A DNA stretch of 17,954 nucleotides from positions 1-17,954 of the forward strand of contig CAMBEY010000022.1 in NCBI GenBank assembly GCA_945865705.1. The letters are read 5' to 3'. The notes below the pieces were generated by a model. It was not told the DNA's origin, made no database searches, and saw nothing but the letters and a program-made list of their open reading frames with translations. Shown here in pieces: positions 6,241-16,689 of the stretch. The stretch's first letter is position 1; the number at the start of each line of letters is the position of its first letter. The DNA comes from Candidatus Sulfopaludibacter sp. SbA3 (GTDB lineage: Bacteria > Acidobacteriota > Terriglobia > 2-12-FULL-54-10). The translations under genes and the position numbers were made by a program.

Positions 6241-9159
6241 ATGAATAGACCGTTCCCCAACGGGCTGGTAAAGAATTTTCTCGCGATGGTGGCCCCAGTG
6301 GTAACCCTGCCAGTGGTGACTCTGGTGGTTACCATGACCATGGCGCTCGGAGTGTCTTCCCGGCCAGCCGGCGCGCAGATCACTCCACAGAATCCTCCCG
6401 CCGCCCAAACACCGGCCGCAGCGGCAACGCAGGCTGGCTCCCAGAAAGTGCAAGCCGTGGAATTCCGCGGTAACCGCCGCGTGCCCGCCGCTACCATGCG
6501 CGCGCGCATCTTCACGCAGCCGGGCGACGCATTTGACGAAGCCGCGCTGCGCCGTGACTTCATGGCGCTCTACAACACCGGCCTGTTTGACGACATCGTG
6601 CTGAACGTGGAAGACGGCGAGACCGGCAAGCTCATCACCTTTGAGGTGAAAGAGCGGCCCAATATCCGCAGCATCGAGTACAAGGGCAACACCTCCGTTA
6701 CCACCTCCGACATTCTGGATCGTTTCCGAGACCGCAAGGTCGGCTTGACCGTGGAGAGCCGCTTCGAGCCCACCCGCATCAAGCGCGCCGAACAAGTTCT
6801 GAAAGACCTGCTGGCCGAGCGCGGTCGCCAGATGGCGACCATCAACGTCGAATCGCGGCCCATCCCGCCGTCATCGGTGGCGCTGACGTTCAACATCAAT
6901 GAAGGCCCCAAAGTGAAAGTGGGAGACATTAGTTTCGAGGGCAACAATATAATTGGCCGCGGCACCCTGGTGCGCTCGATGCGGCATTCGCGCCCCATCG
7001 GCATTCCCTACAGCCTGTTCCTCACCAGCATCTTCTCCAAGACCTACGACAAGAACAAGCTCGATGAAGATATGGAAATGGTGCGCGGCGCGTATCAGGA
7101 TCGCGGCTACTTCAAGGTGCTGGTGAATGATCCCACCACCTCCACGCGCACCACCGGCGGCAGCGCGCTCTCTGGAATTCCCTGGTACGGCAAGATGATC
7201 TTCCCGCCCGCGCTGTTTTTTGGCAAGACGGGCCAGAAGGTGGATATTAAAATTCCGCTGGTGGAAGGCGAGCAGTATCGCCTGGGCACCGTGTCGTTCA
7301 AGAACTCGACGTTGTTCCGCGAGGCTGACACCGCGCTGCGCCCCATGTTCGCCATGACCGAGGGCGACATCTTCAACGTCTCGGAGATTCGCAAAGGCCT
7401 GGAGAATCTGCGCAAGCTCTACGGCGAGTTCGGCTACATCAACTTCGTGGCCAGCCCGGACACGGTGATCGACGAGCCGAATAAGCTCATCAACATGACC
7501 TTCAATCTGGAGGAAGGCAAGCAGTTCGTGGTGCGCCGCATCGAATTTTCCGGCAACACCACCACGCGCGACAAAGTCATCCGCCGCGAATTGATGGTGG
7601 AGGAAGGCTCGCTGTTCAACTCCCGTCTGTGGGAAAACAGCATGTTGCGACTGAACCAGCTCGATTACTTCGAGAAACTCGAGCCCGGCAAGGACTCGAA
7701 TATTCAGACCAACAACAACGCCGGCACTGTGGACATCGCCGTAACGGTGAAGGAAAAAGGCAAGAACGCCATCAATTTTTCTGGCGGCGTCAGCGGCCTC
7801 TCGGGCAGCTTCGTGGGCTTCGGATATCAGACCAACAACTTCCTCGGCCTCGGCGAGACGCTCACCTTCGACGCGCAGTTGGGGAGCCTGGACCGCAACG
7901 TCGTGGTCGGCCTGACGCATCCTTATTTATTTGATCGCCCATTGCAGGTCGGCTGGACGGTCTTCTCCCGTCGCTATAATTTTGACGAGGCGCAGCAAGC
8001 CTCGGTTCTCTCCGGCCAGGACATCCGGCCCATCTTCGAACTGCTGGGCGCGGACAACATTCAGAACTATCGCCAGTCGAGCACCGGCATCACCGCCTTT
8101 GCGAGTTACCCGCTGCGCGGCAGCTTCTCGCGCCTGGGCTTCTCGTATGGATACGACACCAGCAAGGTGACAACTTTCAGCACCGTGTCGCAACGCCTGT
8201 TTGAAGATTTGAATTTCAACGGCTTCGGCGGCACCGATCAACTCCAGGGCATCCGCACCAGTAAGATCACTCCGACATACACCTACAACACCGTGGATCA
8301 TCCGCTGACACCCAGCCGCGGCACCAGCCTGTTCGGCTCGCTGGAACTGGCGGGCCTGGGCGGCAACGTGCGCATGTACCGGCCCGCGGCGGATATCAAG
8401 CACTTCCGCCCGTTCGGCGGCGGCGGACGCACTCTGGGCTTTCATTTGAGCGCATCGACCATGAACGGCTTCAAGGGCCGCGTGCTGCCGCCCTTCACGC
8501 GCTTCTACGCCGGTGGAGAAAACGATGTTCGCGGCTTCGATTCCTTCACCATCGGACCAGTGGCATTTTTGCCGGACACCACATTCATGGCTGTGCTGAA
8601 TGCTGACGGCACGCCGCGCATCGGCACCGGCACCAGCAACATCGGCCTTGAGGAGCGTGTGGCGCAGACCGTGCAGGTTCCCGTCAACCGCATCACCTTC
8701 CCCGGCGGCGACACCAAGGTGATCGGCAACTTCGAATATCGCATCCCGATTTTTGGCCCCGTCTCTCTTGCTGCATTCGCCGACGCCGGCATCAACATGG
8801 CCTGGCATCGCAATCAATTGGAGTTGACCACGCAGCGCCTGACCGAGCTGACCAACCTGTTCCCCAGCTCCGACTTCAAGCGAATTGTCGATCTGGCTCC
8901 AGGCACCAACGGCCAATGGCGCGCCTCCACCGGCCTGGAACTACAAGTGATCATGCCCATCGTGAACGCTCCGTTTCGCGTGTACTGGGCCTACAATCCG
9001 CTGCGGCTCAACACCAACATCACGCCGCAACCGCTGATTGACCGCGCGCTATTCCCCAATAACGCGACGTACCAGAGCGCCATCCAGCAGTTCGCCAGCC
9101 CGCGCGGATACTCTGAACCCGCCTCCACCTTCAAATTCACCATCGGCCGCACCTTCTAA
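6241..9159 (+). CDS. bamA: BamA, outer-membrane protein assembly factor
   Basis: This is the core Omp85 subunit of the beta-barrel assembly machine in the outer membrane. The ATG at 6241 gives 972 residues; TTG 6232 and GTG 6235 are also in frame and no strong ribosome site decides between them. A hydrophobic signal sequence with repeated Val/Thr/Leu is followed by a likely cleavage site ending RPAGAQ (residues 41-46). Five POTRA domains follow, at about 68-140, 141-222, 224-345, 347-425 and 428-505. POTRA3 carries a long insertion (about residues 250-335), making the protein longer than the roughly 800 residues of E. coli BamA. The 16-strand barrel starts at about 512. The loop-6 signature VRGF is at 763-766 and the protein ends in Phe (FTIGRTF), the C-terminal beta signal. 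No Skp (OmpH-like) gene follows; a zinc-ribbon gene does. Confidence 0.95.
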   Translation: MNRPFPNGLVKNFLAMVAPVVTLPVVTLVVTMTMALGVSSRPAGAQITPQNPPAAQTPAAAATQAGSQKVQAVEFRGNRRVPAATMRARIFTQPGDAFDEAALRRDFMALYNTGLFDDIVLNVEDGETGKLITFEVKERPNIRSIEYKGNTSVTTSDILDRFRDRKVGLTVESRFEPTRIKRAEQVLKDLLAERGRQMATINVESRPIPPSSVALTFNINEGPKVKVGDISFEGNNIIGRGTLVRSMRHSRPIGIPYSLFLTSIFSKTYDKNKLDEDMEMVRGAYQDRGYFKVLVNDPTTSTRTTGGSALSGIPWYGKMIFPPALFFGKTGQKVDIKIPLVEGEQYRLGTVSFKNSTLFREADTALRPMFAMTEGDIFNVSEIRKGLENLRKLYGEFGYINFVASPDTVIDEPNKLINMTFNLEEGKQFVVRRIEFSGNTTTRDKVIRRELMVEEGSLFNSRLWENSMLRLNQLDYFEKLEPGKDSNIQTNNNAGTVDIAVTVKEKGKNAINFSGGVSGLSGSFVGFGYQTNNFLGLGETLTFDAQLGSLDRNVVVGLTHPYLFDRPLQVGWTVFSRRYNFDEAQQASVLSGQDIRPIFELLGADNIQNYRQSSTGITAFASYPLRGSFSRLGFSYGYDTSKVTTFSTVSQRLFEDLNFNGFGGTDQLQGIRTSKITPTYTYNTVDHPLTPSRGTSLFGSLELAGLGGNVRMYRPAADIKHFRPFGGGGRTLGFHLSASTMNGFKGRVLPPFTRFYAGGENDVRGFDSFTIGPVAFLPDTTFMAVLNADGTPRIGTGTSNIGLEERVAQTVQVPVNRITFPGGDTKVIGNFEYRIPIFGPVSLAAFADAGINMAWHRNQLELTTQRLTELTNLFPSSDFKRIVDLAPGTNGQWRASTGLELQVIMPIVNAPFRVYWAYNPLRLNTNITPQPLIDRALFPNNATYQSAIQQFASPRGYSEPASTFKFTIGRTF

Positions 9160-9253
9160 TAATTCTTTGTAGGACACTCCTTACCCGGGCCGCGGCTCCG
9201 ATGGCTGAATCTGGTGCCCTAGCCGGCCGGGCGACGTGCTAAACTTTTTTCCT

Positions 9254-9466
9254 ATGCCCACTTCACTGCTCACCTGCGAAAGTTGCGGCAACCGCCAGAC
9301 GTTTTTTCTGGACGAGTCCCTGGTGACGGAGATGCGCGGCGGCAAGACCACGCCCAAGCACTGCATGCGCTGCCGCGCCACGACCGACTGGACATTCAAG
9401 ATGGTCGATCGCCGCACAGGCCGCGACCGCCGCAACAGCGATGATCGCCGCGGCCCCTCGCGCTAA
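9254..9466 (+). CDS. Small zinc-ribbon protein with DRR-repeat tail
   Basis: The 70-residue protein has two CxxC knuckles (C8/C11 and C37/C40), fitting one structural zinc ribbon. Its C-terminus has DRR three times at six-residue spacing (DRRTGRDRRNSDDRRG, 52-67). The ATG at 9254 gives a protein that begins just before the zinc ribbon; a GTG at 9236 would add six hydrophobic residues. No Shine-Dalgarno is visible and a run of T precedes the ATG, so translation may be leaderless. It lies 94 bp after bamA and is convergent with fmdB. The function is unknown; nucleic-acid binding is a guess from the zinc ribbon and basic tail. Confidence 0.7.
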   Translation: MPTSLLTCESCGNRQTFFLDESLVTEMRGGKTTPKHCMRCRATTDWTFKMVDRRTGRDRRNSDDRRGPSR

Positions 9467-9640
9467 TCCCGGAGAGTTTTTAGGGAAGGTGTTTCCGAGC
9501 CGCGAAAGTCATGGAGCGTCCACCAGAATCGGGCGCACGACCAAGTCCCGCGGTGAGAACCATTCAGGATTTCATAGATGCTGGACGCGCCATGACGGGC
9601 CCGGATCGGATCGGTCCATGGAATCGGTAAAATAGTCTGG

Positions 9641-10072
9641 CTACTTCTTGGAAGAGGAATCCTTGGAGGGTCTAGCTTTCTCCGCCGGGGCGGAGGACTT
9701 GTCTTTGGAACCAGATTCTTTCGAGGCCTTATCTTTCGTGGAATCCCTAGGCGTGGAATCCCTAGGCGTGGAATCTTTGGCCGATTCGGTCTTGGATTCT
9801 TTCGATCCGCTGTCACTGCTGGAATCGCCCGAGTCGGATTTACCCGCATCGGAATTGCCCCCGTCGGACTTCGCGGAATCCGGCGAGGACTTCTTCGCGT
9901 AATCGGTGATGTACCACCCGCTGCCCTTGAACTGAATGGCGGACCGCGAGAGCTGGCGCTCCAGCTTCGGCTTCTTGCACTTCGGGCAGGACTTCAGCGG
10001 CTTGTCGGAAAATTTCTGGATGGCCTCCAGATGATGCCCGCAGGCCGCGCATTGATATTCGTACATCGGCAT
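9641..10072 (-). CDS. FmdB-family zinc-ribbon protein with low-complexity tail
   Basis: The FmdB family is made of small putative regulatory proteins with an N-terminal zinc ribbon. ATG 10072 gives MPMYEYQCAACG, the family's hallmark start, with GGAGG at 10084-10088, eleven bases away. An in-frame TTG at 10099 is less likely. Cysteines C8/C11 and C29/C32 bind zinc. Residues 1-60 contain the whole family domain. From about 60 to 143 the protein is almost only Ser, Lys, Asp, Glu, Gly and Pro (for example DSTPRDSTPRDST), probably disordered. The tail is encoded partly by a 15-bp tandem repeat. The exact role is unknown. Confidence 0.87.
   Translation of the reverse strand: MPMYEYQCAACGHHLEAIQKFSDKPLKSCPKCKKPKLERQLSRSAIQFKGSGWYITDYAKKSSPDSAKSDGGNSDAGKSDSGDSSSDSGSKESKTESAKDSTPRDSTPRDSTKDKASKESGSKDKSSAPAEKARPSKDSSSKK
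9738..9776 (-). repeat. 15-bp tandem repeat in the fmdB-like tail
   Basis: On the plus strand GTGGAATCCCTAGGC occurs at 9738-9752 and 9753-9767, and GTGGAATC starts again at 9768. It encodes the repeated DSTPR units of the Ser-rich tail on the minus strand. The unit is a multiple of three, so expansion keeps the frame. Confidence 0.85.
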
Positions 10073-10111
10073 GAACGGTAGTGCCTCCACAAACAACAAT
10101 CACAATAGGCT

Positions 10112-10141
10112 AGAATACGGGCCGCAAGCGCCAACCGTCAA
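10112..10141 (-). promoter_or_regulatory. Probable sigma-70 promoter of the fmdB-like gene
   Basis: On the minus strand TTGACG (10141-10136) is followed after 18 bp by TATTCT (10117-10112). The predicted start near 10105 gives a leader of about 33 nt that contains the GGAGG ribosome site. Confidence 0.5.
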
Positions 10142-10190
10142 GTTGGCAACGTGCAATCAGCACGCCTTGCCAAGAAATGTTCGGCGCCGC

Positions 10191-10275
10191 GCCCCGCAAG
10201 GGGCGCTGAGATAGTAGCCCGGGGCGTAAGCCCCGGGTACGCCACATGACCGAACACCCAAGCCCCGTAAGGGGC
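10191..10275 (+). repeat. Three-hairpin REP-like element, left flank of the transposase
   Basis: Three GC-rich hairpins follow each other. They are GCCCC-GCAA-GGGGC (10191-10204), CCCGGGGC-GTAA-GCCCCGGG (10218-10237) and GCCCC-GTAA-GGGGC (10262-10275). The middle one is directly preceded by GTAG (10214-10217), the foot sequence known from REP elements recognised by TnpA-REP (RAYT) proteins. All loops fit GNRA in this orientation. The reverse complement of 10753-10835 is nearly identical over the first 48 positions. Confidence 0.85.
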
Positions 10276-10288
10276 GGAAGAACCGTCC

Positions 10289-10741
10289 TCATCCCCAGAT
10301 ATATCGCTCGTCATATTCGATTCCATGTTTCTTCAGGAATTGCAGGTACTCTTCCTGAAATATCACTCGCCGATGATGCGCCTCCTGCGAATGGATGTAG
10401 CGAATCACGGCCGCCGCGCTCGACGCACTAACGCTGAACGCTCCATACGCTGTCGGCCACGCAAATGCCTTTCCCCCTGCCATTTCACCCCAAACCCATC
10501 GCGAGGAATTCGATTTCAGAATACGAACCACATCTGCAATCGCTTTGTTTGGATGACTCGAAACCAGTAGGTGTATGTGATCCGCCGTACCGTTGATGGC
10601 AAGCGCGCGCCCGTCCAACTCGCGGACGATCCCACCCAGATAGGCGTGCAGGTCGGCGCGCCAATCAGCGCGAATCACCGGTTGTCGATCGCGCGTGCTG
10701 AATATGATGTGATTGAGGAGATTCGTGTATGTGTGTGGCAC
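10289..10741 (-). CDS. Y1 (HUH) transposase, IS200/RAYT type
   Basis: This single-strand DNA transposase of the Y1_Tnp family has 150 residues, full length for the family. The HUH motif is H55-I-H57 in the context ADHIHLLV. The catalytic tyrosine is most likely Y115 in VIRYIHSQEAHH, with Q119 and the following histidines as in IS200/RAYT proteins. The N-terminus MPHTYTNLLNHIIFSTRDRQ is characteristic. No stops or frameshifts are seen, so the gene may be active or under selection. The GTG start at 10741 has an AGGGGCGG ribosome site supplied by the flanking repeat. It lies between clpB and the fmdB-like gene, all on the minus strand. GTAG-footed hairpins nearby favour RAYT over a plain IS200. 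Confidence 0.9.
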   Translation of the reverse strand: MPHTYTNLLNHIIFSTRDRQPVIRADWRADLHAYLGGIVRELDGRALAINGTADHIHLLVSSHPNKAIADVVRILKSNSSRWVWGEMAGGKAFAWPTAYGAFSVSASSAAAVIRYIHSQEAHHRRVIFQEEYLQFLKKHGIEYDERYIWG

Positions 10742-10752
10742 GGGATTCTACC

Positions 10753-10835
10753 GCCCCTTGCGGGGCTTGGTGGTTTACGCCACTAAAACCCGGGGCTTAC
10801 GCCCCGGGCTACTTTCTCAGCGCCCCTTGCGGGGC
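10753..10835 (-). repeat. Three-hairpin REP-like element, right flank of the transposase
   Basis: This is the inverted partner of 10191-10275. It has GCCCC/GGGGC hairpins at 10753-10766 and 10822-10835, and an 8-bp hairpin at 10789-10808 whose minus-strand foot is GTAG (10812-10809). On the minus strand the loops read GCAA, GTAA and GCAA, all GNRA. The segment between the middle and inner hairpins differs from the left copy. Confidence 0.85.
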
Positions 10836-10973
10836 TATCGTACAACATACAGCCGACATCGGCCAAACTCGCCAACAGGAACATTGGCCTTGGGACTCCG
10901 AACTTTCGCGACATTCATTGCTACTTGCACGTTCCCACGCGTGCGGCATCTTGGGGCGTGCGCCACGGGTTGC

Positions 10974-13647
<2,674 letters not shown>

Positions 13648-13669
13648 GGCGGGCTCCCCTTCCCTAACT

Positions 13670-13763
13670 AATTCGCCACGGAGACACGAGAGACACGGAG
13701 CAAAAACTCTGGGGAAATCCTCCCCAAAAAATCTCTGTGCCTCCGTGCCTCAGTGGCTAATTC
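13670..13763. repeat. CACGGAG-type hairpin repeat between hsp20 and clpB
   Basis: An imperfect inverted repeat has arms of about 43-48 nt (13670-13717 with 13721-13763) and a very short loop. The arms are built of CCACGGAG and ACACGGAG units on one side and CTCCGTG units on the other. This resembles widespread dispersed repeats and the CGCAGAGG-type repeat inside lolC. In the hsp20-clpB transcript it would fold into a long hairpin that could attenuate or process the mRNA before clpB. Confidence 0.75.
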
Positions 13764-13767
13764 ATCG

Positions 13768-14223
13768 TTATCCGTTCACTTTCACTTTAATCTGCTTCGG
13801 CTTATTCTCCTCGCGCTTGGGCAGCGTCAGAGTGAGCACGCCATCGGCGAACTCGGCCTCCACACGCTCGGTGTCCACGGTGGGCGGCAGCGAGAAACTG
13901 CGCGAAAATGTTCCGTAACTGCGCTCCAGCCGGTATACCTGCCGCTCCTTGGACTCTGGCTCCATTTTACGCTCACCCTTCAGCGTGAGTGTATTGTTCT
14001 GAATGGAGATGTCCACGTCGGCCTTCTTCACTTCAGGAAGATCAGCCTTCAATACGATGCTGGTGGGCGTCTCGAATACATCCACCTGAGGAATCCATGC
14101 CCCGGCAGCCAACCCCTCTTCCCCGCCCCAATCACGTCCTAGGACGTCGTTGAAGACGCTATCCAAACGGCCATGAAGAAACGGTATACCCCGAGTCGGG
14201 TTCCAACGAATTAGTGTCGACAT
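13768..14223 (-). CDS. Small heat-shock protein, Hsp20/alpha-crystallin family
   Basis: Hsp20 is an ATP-independent holdase that keeps unfolding proteins soluble for DnaK and ClpB. The ATG at 14223 gives 151 residues beginning MSTLIRWNPTRG, with a perfect AGGAGG (14231-14236) seven bases upstream; the TTG at 14229 is less likely. The alpha-crystallin domain spans about 43-135 and includes the signature AEFADGVLTLTLPK (123-136). The C-terminal I-x-V contact motif is IKV (145-147). It is followed by clpB after about 120 bp that holds a hairpin repeat, so hsp20-clpB is probably one heat-shock unit. The upstream region is rich in regulatory structure. Confidence 0.93.
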   Translation of the reverse strand: MSTLIRWNPTRGIPFLHGRLDSVFNDVLGRDWGGEEGLAAGAWIPQVDVFETPTSIVLKADLPEVKKADVDISIQNNTLTLKGERKMEPESKERQVYRLERSYGTFSRSFSLPPTVDTERVEAEFADGVLTLTLPKREENKPKQIKVKVNG

Positions 14224-14224
14224 A

Positions 14225-14280
14225 CGCAAGCCTCCTAAGTAATTTGACGCTATCAGGATTGCGGAGTGGAACCCCGCAAT
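14225..14280 (-). promoter_or_regulatory. hsp20 leader: 7-9-7 inverted repeat and possible SD-masking hairpin
   Basis: ATTGCGG (14258-14264) and CCGCAAT (14274-14280) form a perfect inverted repeat with a 9-bp spacer, placed about 10-32 nt after the predicted transcription start. The spacing is that of a CIRCE operator, but the sequence is not CIRCE. In RNA, the 3' part (minus-strand CGCAAUCCU, 14263-14255) can instead pair with AGGA and UUGCG around the ribosome site (14236-14225) with a 3-nt bulge, which would hide the AGGAGG. The leader could therefore be an operator, a thermosensor, or both. Confidence 0.45.
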
Positions 14281-14295
14281 ATCTTAATCAATATG

Positions 14296-14324
14296 ATAAT
14301 AAAATATGAGTGTTATAATGTCAA
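14296..14324 (-). promoter_or_regulatory. Strong sigma-70-type promoter of hsp20
   Basis: On the minus strand TTGACA (14324-14319) and TATTAT (14301-14296) are separated by exactly 17 bp, close to perfect consensus. Transcription should start near 14289, giving a leader of about 66 nt. A strong housekeeping promoter on a heat-shock gene implies control by repression or by the leader RNA. Confidence 0.7.
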
Positions 14325-14337
14325 GTATTTTAATCTA

Positions 14338-14368
14338 TTTATAATCAATAGTATAAATTGATTATAAA
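14338..14368. promoter_or_regulatory. AT-rich 12-7-12 palindrome upstream of the hsp20 promoter
   Basis: TTTATAATCAAT (14338-14349) and ATTGATTATAAA (14357-14368) are perfect inverted copies with a 7-bp spacer, centred about 64 bp upstream of the predicted hsp20 start. The 8-mer TAATCAAT in it recurs at 14285-14292, over the start site. Low GC makes an RNA hairpin weak, so a protein-binding site is more likely. Confidence 0.5.
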
Positions 14369-14570
14369 GCAGATCATATAACTCCAAGACCTTGAAATTG
14401 AGCATCTGGTCAGCTTTTTCCGCAAAGAGGATCGGCCTCGATCAGGTTCCCCACTTGTCCTCACTGCAATTCCGTGCAATTTCGCTGGCTTCCGTCGGGC
14501 TGAGCTGCGGCCCAGGACTTTCGCCAAAGCGGTGCTCCTAAGTTGACGGCTTGCGGAGGCGGTTCATATA
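14369..14570 (+). other. Non-coding stretch before lysS
   Basis: This is the remainder of the 347-bp divergent hsp20-lysS gap. No gene is supported; a 60-codon minus-strand frame here has no recognisable features. TTGACG at 14543-14548 and TATAAT at 14567-14572 form a good promoter with an 18-bp spacer, but the -10 overlaps the first ATG of lysS. Confidence 0.5.

Positions 14571-14572
<2 letters not shown>
14543..14572 (+). promoter_or_regulatory. lysS: Promoter-like sequence overlapping the lysS start codon
   Basis: TTGACG, 18 bp, TATAAT. The perfect -10 overlaps ATG 14571, so a transcript would begin near 14579, inside the annotated frame. That would fit translation from TTG 14616, which has GGAG (14604-14607) eight bases upstream. 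Confidence 0.4.
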
Positions 14573-16208
<1,636 letters not shown>

Positions 16209-16215
16209 AGGGTTG

Positions 16216-16250
16216 GTAGCGACAGGCCTCCGGCCTGTCGGTTCTTTTCC
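16216..16250 (+). terminator. lysS terminator formed by a GTAG-footed hairpin
   Basis: A 9-bp stem CGACAGGCC/GGCCTGTCG (16220-16228 with 16232-16240) has a TCC loop and is followed by GTTCTTTTCC, 12 bp after the lysS stop. This is a good intrinsic terminator. GTAG (16216-16219) directly precedes the stem, so it also looks like a REP element. Confidence 0.7.
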
Positions 16251-16263
16251 GGAACGAAGTAGA

Positions 16264-16287
16264 GGCAGGCCGGAGGCCTACCCCTAC
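16264..16287 (-). repeat. Inverted partner of the GGCCTCCGGCC hairpin
   Basis: On the minus strand GTAG (16287-16284) is followed after one base by a hairpin with GGTAGGCC and GGCCTGCC arms and a TCC loop. It is the inverted counterpart of 16216-16240, so the two form a pair. Confidence 0.65.
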
Positions 16288-16360
16288 TAGAAGCTACACG
16301 ACCACCAGCAACAAGCACAGGAATTCCCAGCCGCAGCCGATGTCTCCGCAACCACTCAGA

Positions 16361-16406
16361 GCCCCGGAGGGGCGGCAAGAAAGTAGCCCCGGGTGTGAAC
16401 CCGGGG
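16361..16406 (+). repeat. REP-like element, two hairpins, GTAG foot
   Basis: A GCCCC/GGGGC hairpin (16361-16373) is followed by GTAG (16383-16386) and CCCCGGGT-GTGA-ACCCGGGG (16387-16406). The layout and the linker (AGAAAGTAG) match the transposase-flanking elements, and the loop is again GNRA. Confidence 0.8.
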
Positions 16407-16427
16407 TAGAGATGGACGCCGCGCAGG

Positions 16428-16669
16428 CTTCCTCTCTGCCGAAGGCAGGAGCGCAGGCGCAGCCGGAGCGGGCTTTGGGGCCGTAATGAACACGCACACC
16501 TCCGGCGAGCAGACACTTTGAACAAACTGGTGACGGCGCGCATCTCGCCACCGCGTCCGGGGGTTGGGCGGCGCGCGGCGGAAGTGCAAATGGAAGAGGG
16601 CGACACTTGTGTCCTCCTGCGCCCCGGCGGGGCGGGGCTGCGGTGGACGGGCCTTCGGCAGAGTGGAAG
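16428..16669. repeat. 19-bp inverted pair inside the REP pair
   Basis: CTTCCTCTCTGCCGAAGGC at 16428-16446 is matched by its reverse complement with one change at 16651-16669. Further weak pairing continues inward. Together with the outer REP pair it makes a nested inverted structure of about 375 bp without a gene. Confidence 0.65.
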
Positions 16670-16689
16670 TTTGGCGTTTGTTTACCATA

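Larger units (their letters stand above)
10191..10835 (-). mobile_element. REPtron-like unit: Y1 transposase between inverted REP elements
   Basis: An intact single-tyrosine transposase gene (10289-10741) is enclosed by two inverted copies of a three-hairpin repeat, and both outer ends are GCCCC/GGGGC hairpins. Elements of the same family occur elsewhere in the window without a transposase. This layout matches RAYT genes with their REP elements. A classical IS200-like insertion sequence is the alternative. No target duplication is expected for this enzyme class. Confidence 0.75.

Noticed and set aside
6059..6244. 61-codon frame upstream of bamA
   Set aside because: No recognisable domain, weak start context, and it overlaps the bamA start; better explained as leader.
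9648..9902. 84-codon plus-strand frame rich in Leu, Ser and Glu
   Set aside because: It is the mirror of the low-complexity tail of the fmdB-like gene, which has the clear zinc ribbon and ribosome site.
10246..10786. Plus-strand frames across the transposase
   Set aside because: They are antisense shadows; the minus strand carries the complete Y1 transposase.
14345..14527. 60-codon minus-strand frame between hsp20 and lysS
   Set aside because: It ends inside the AT-rich palindrome and has no domain or ribosome site.
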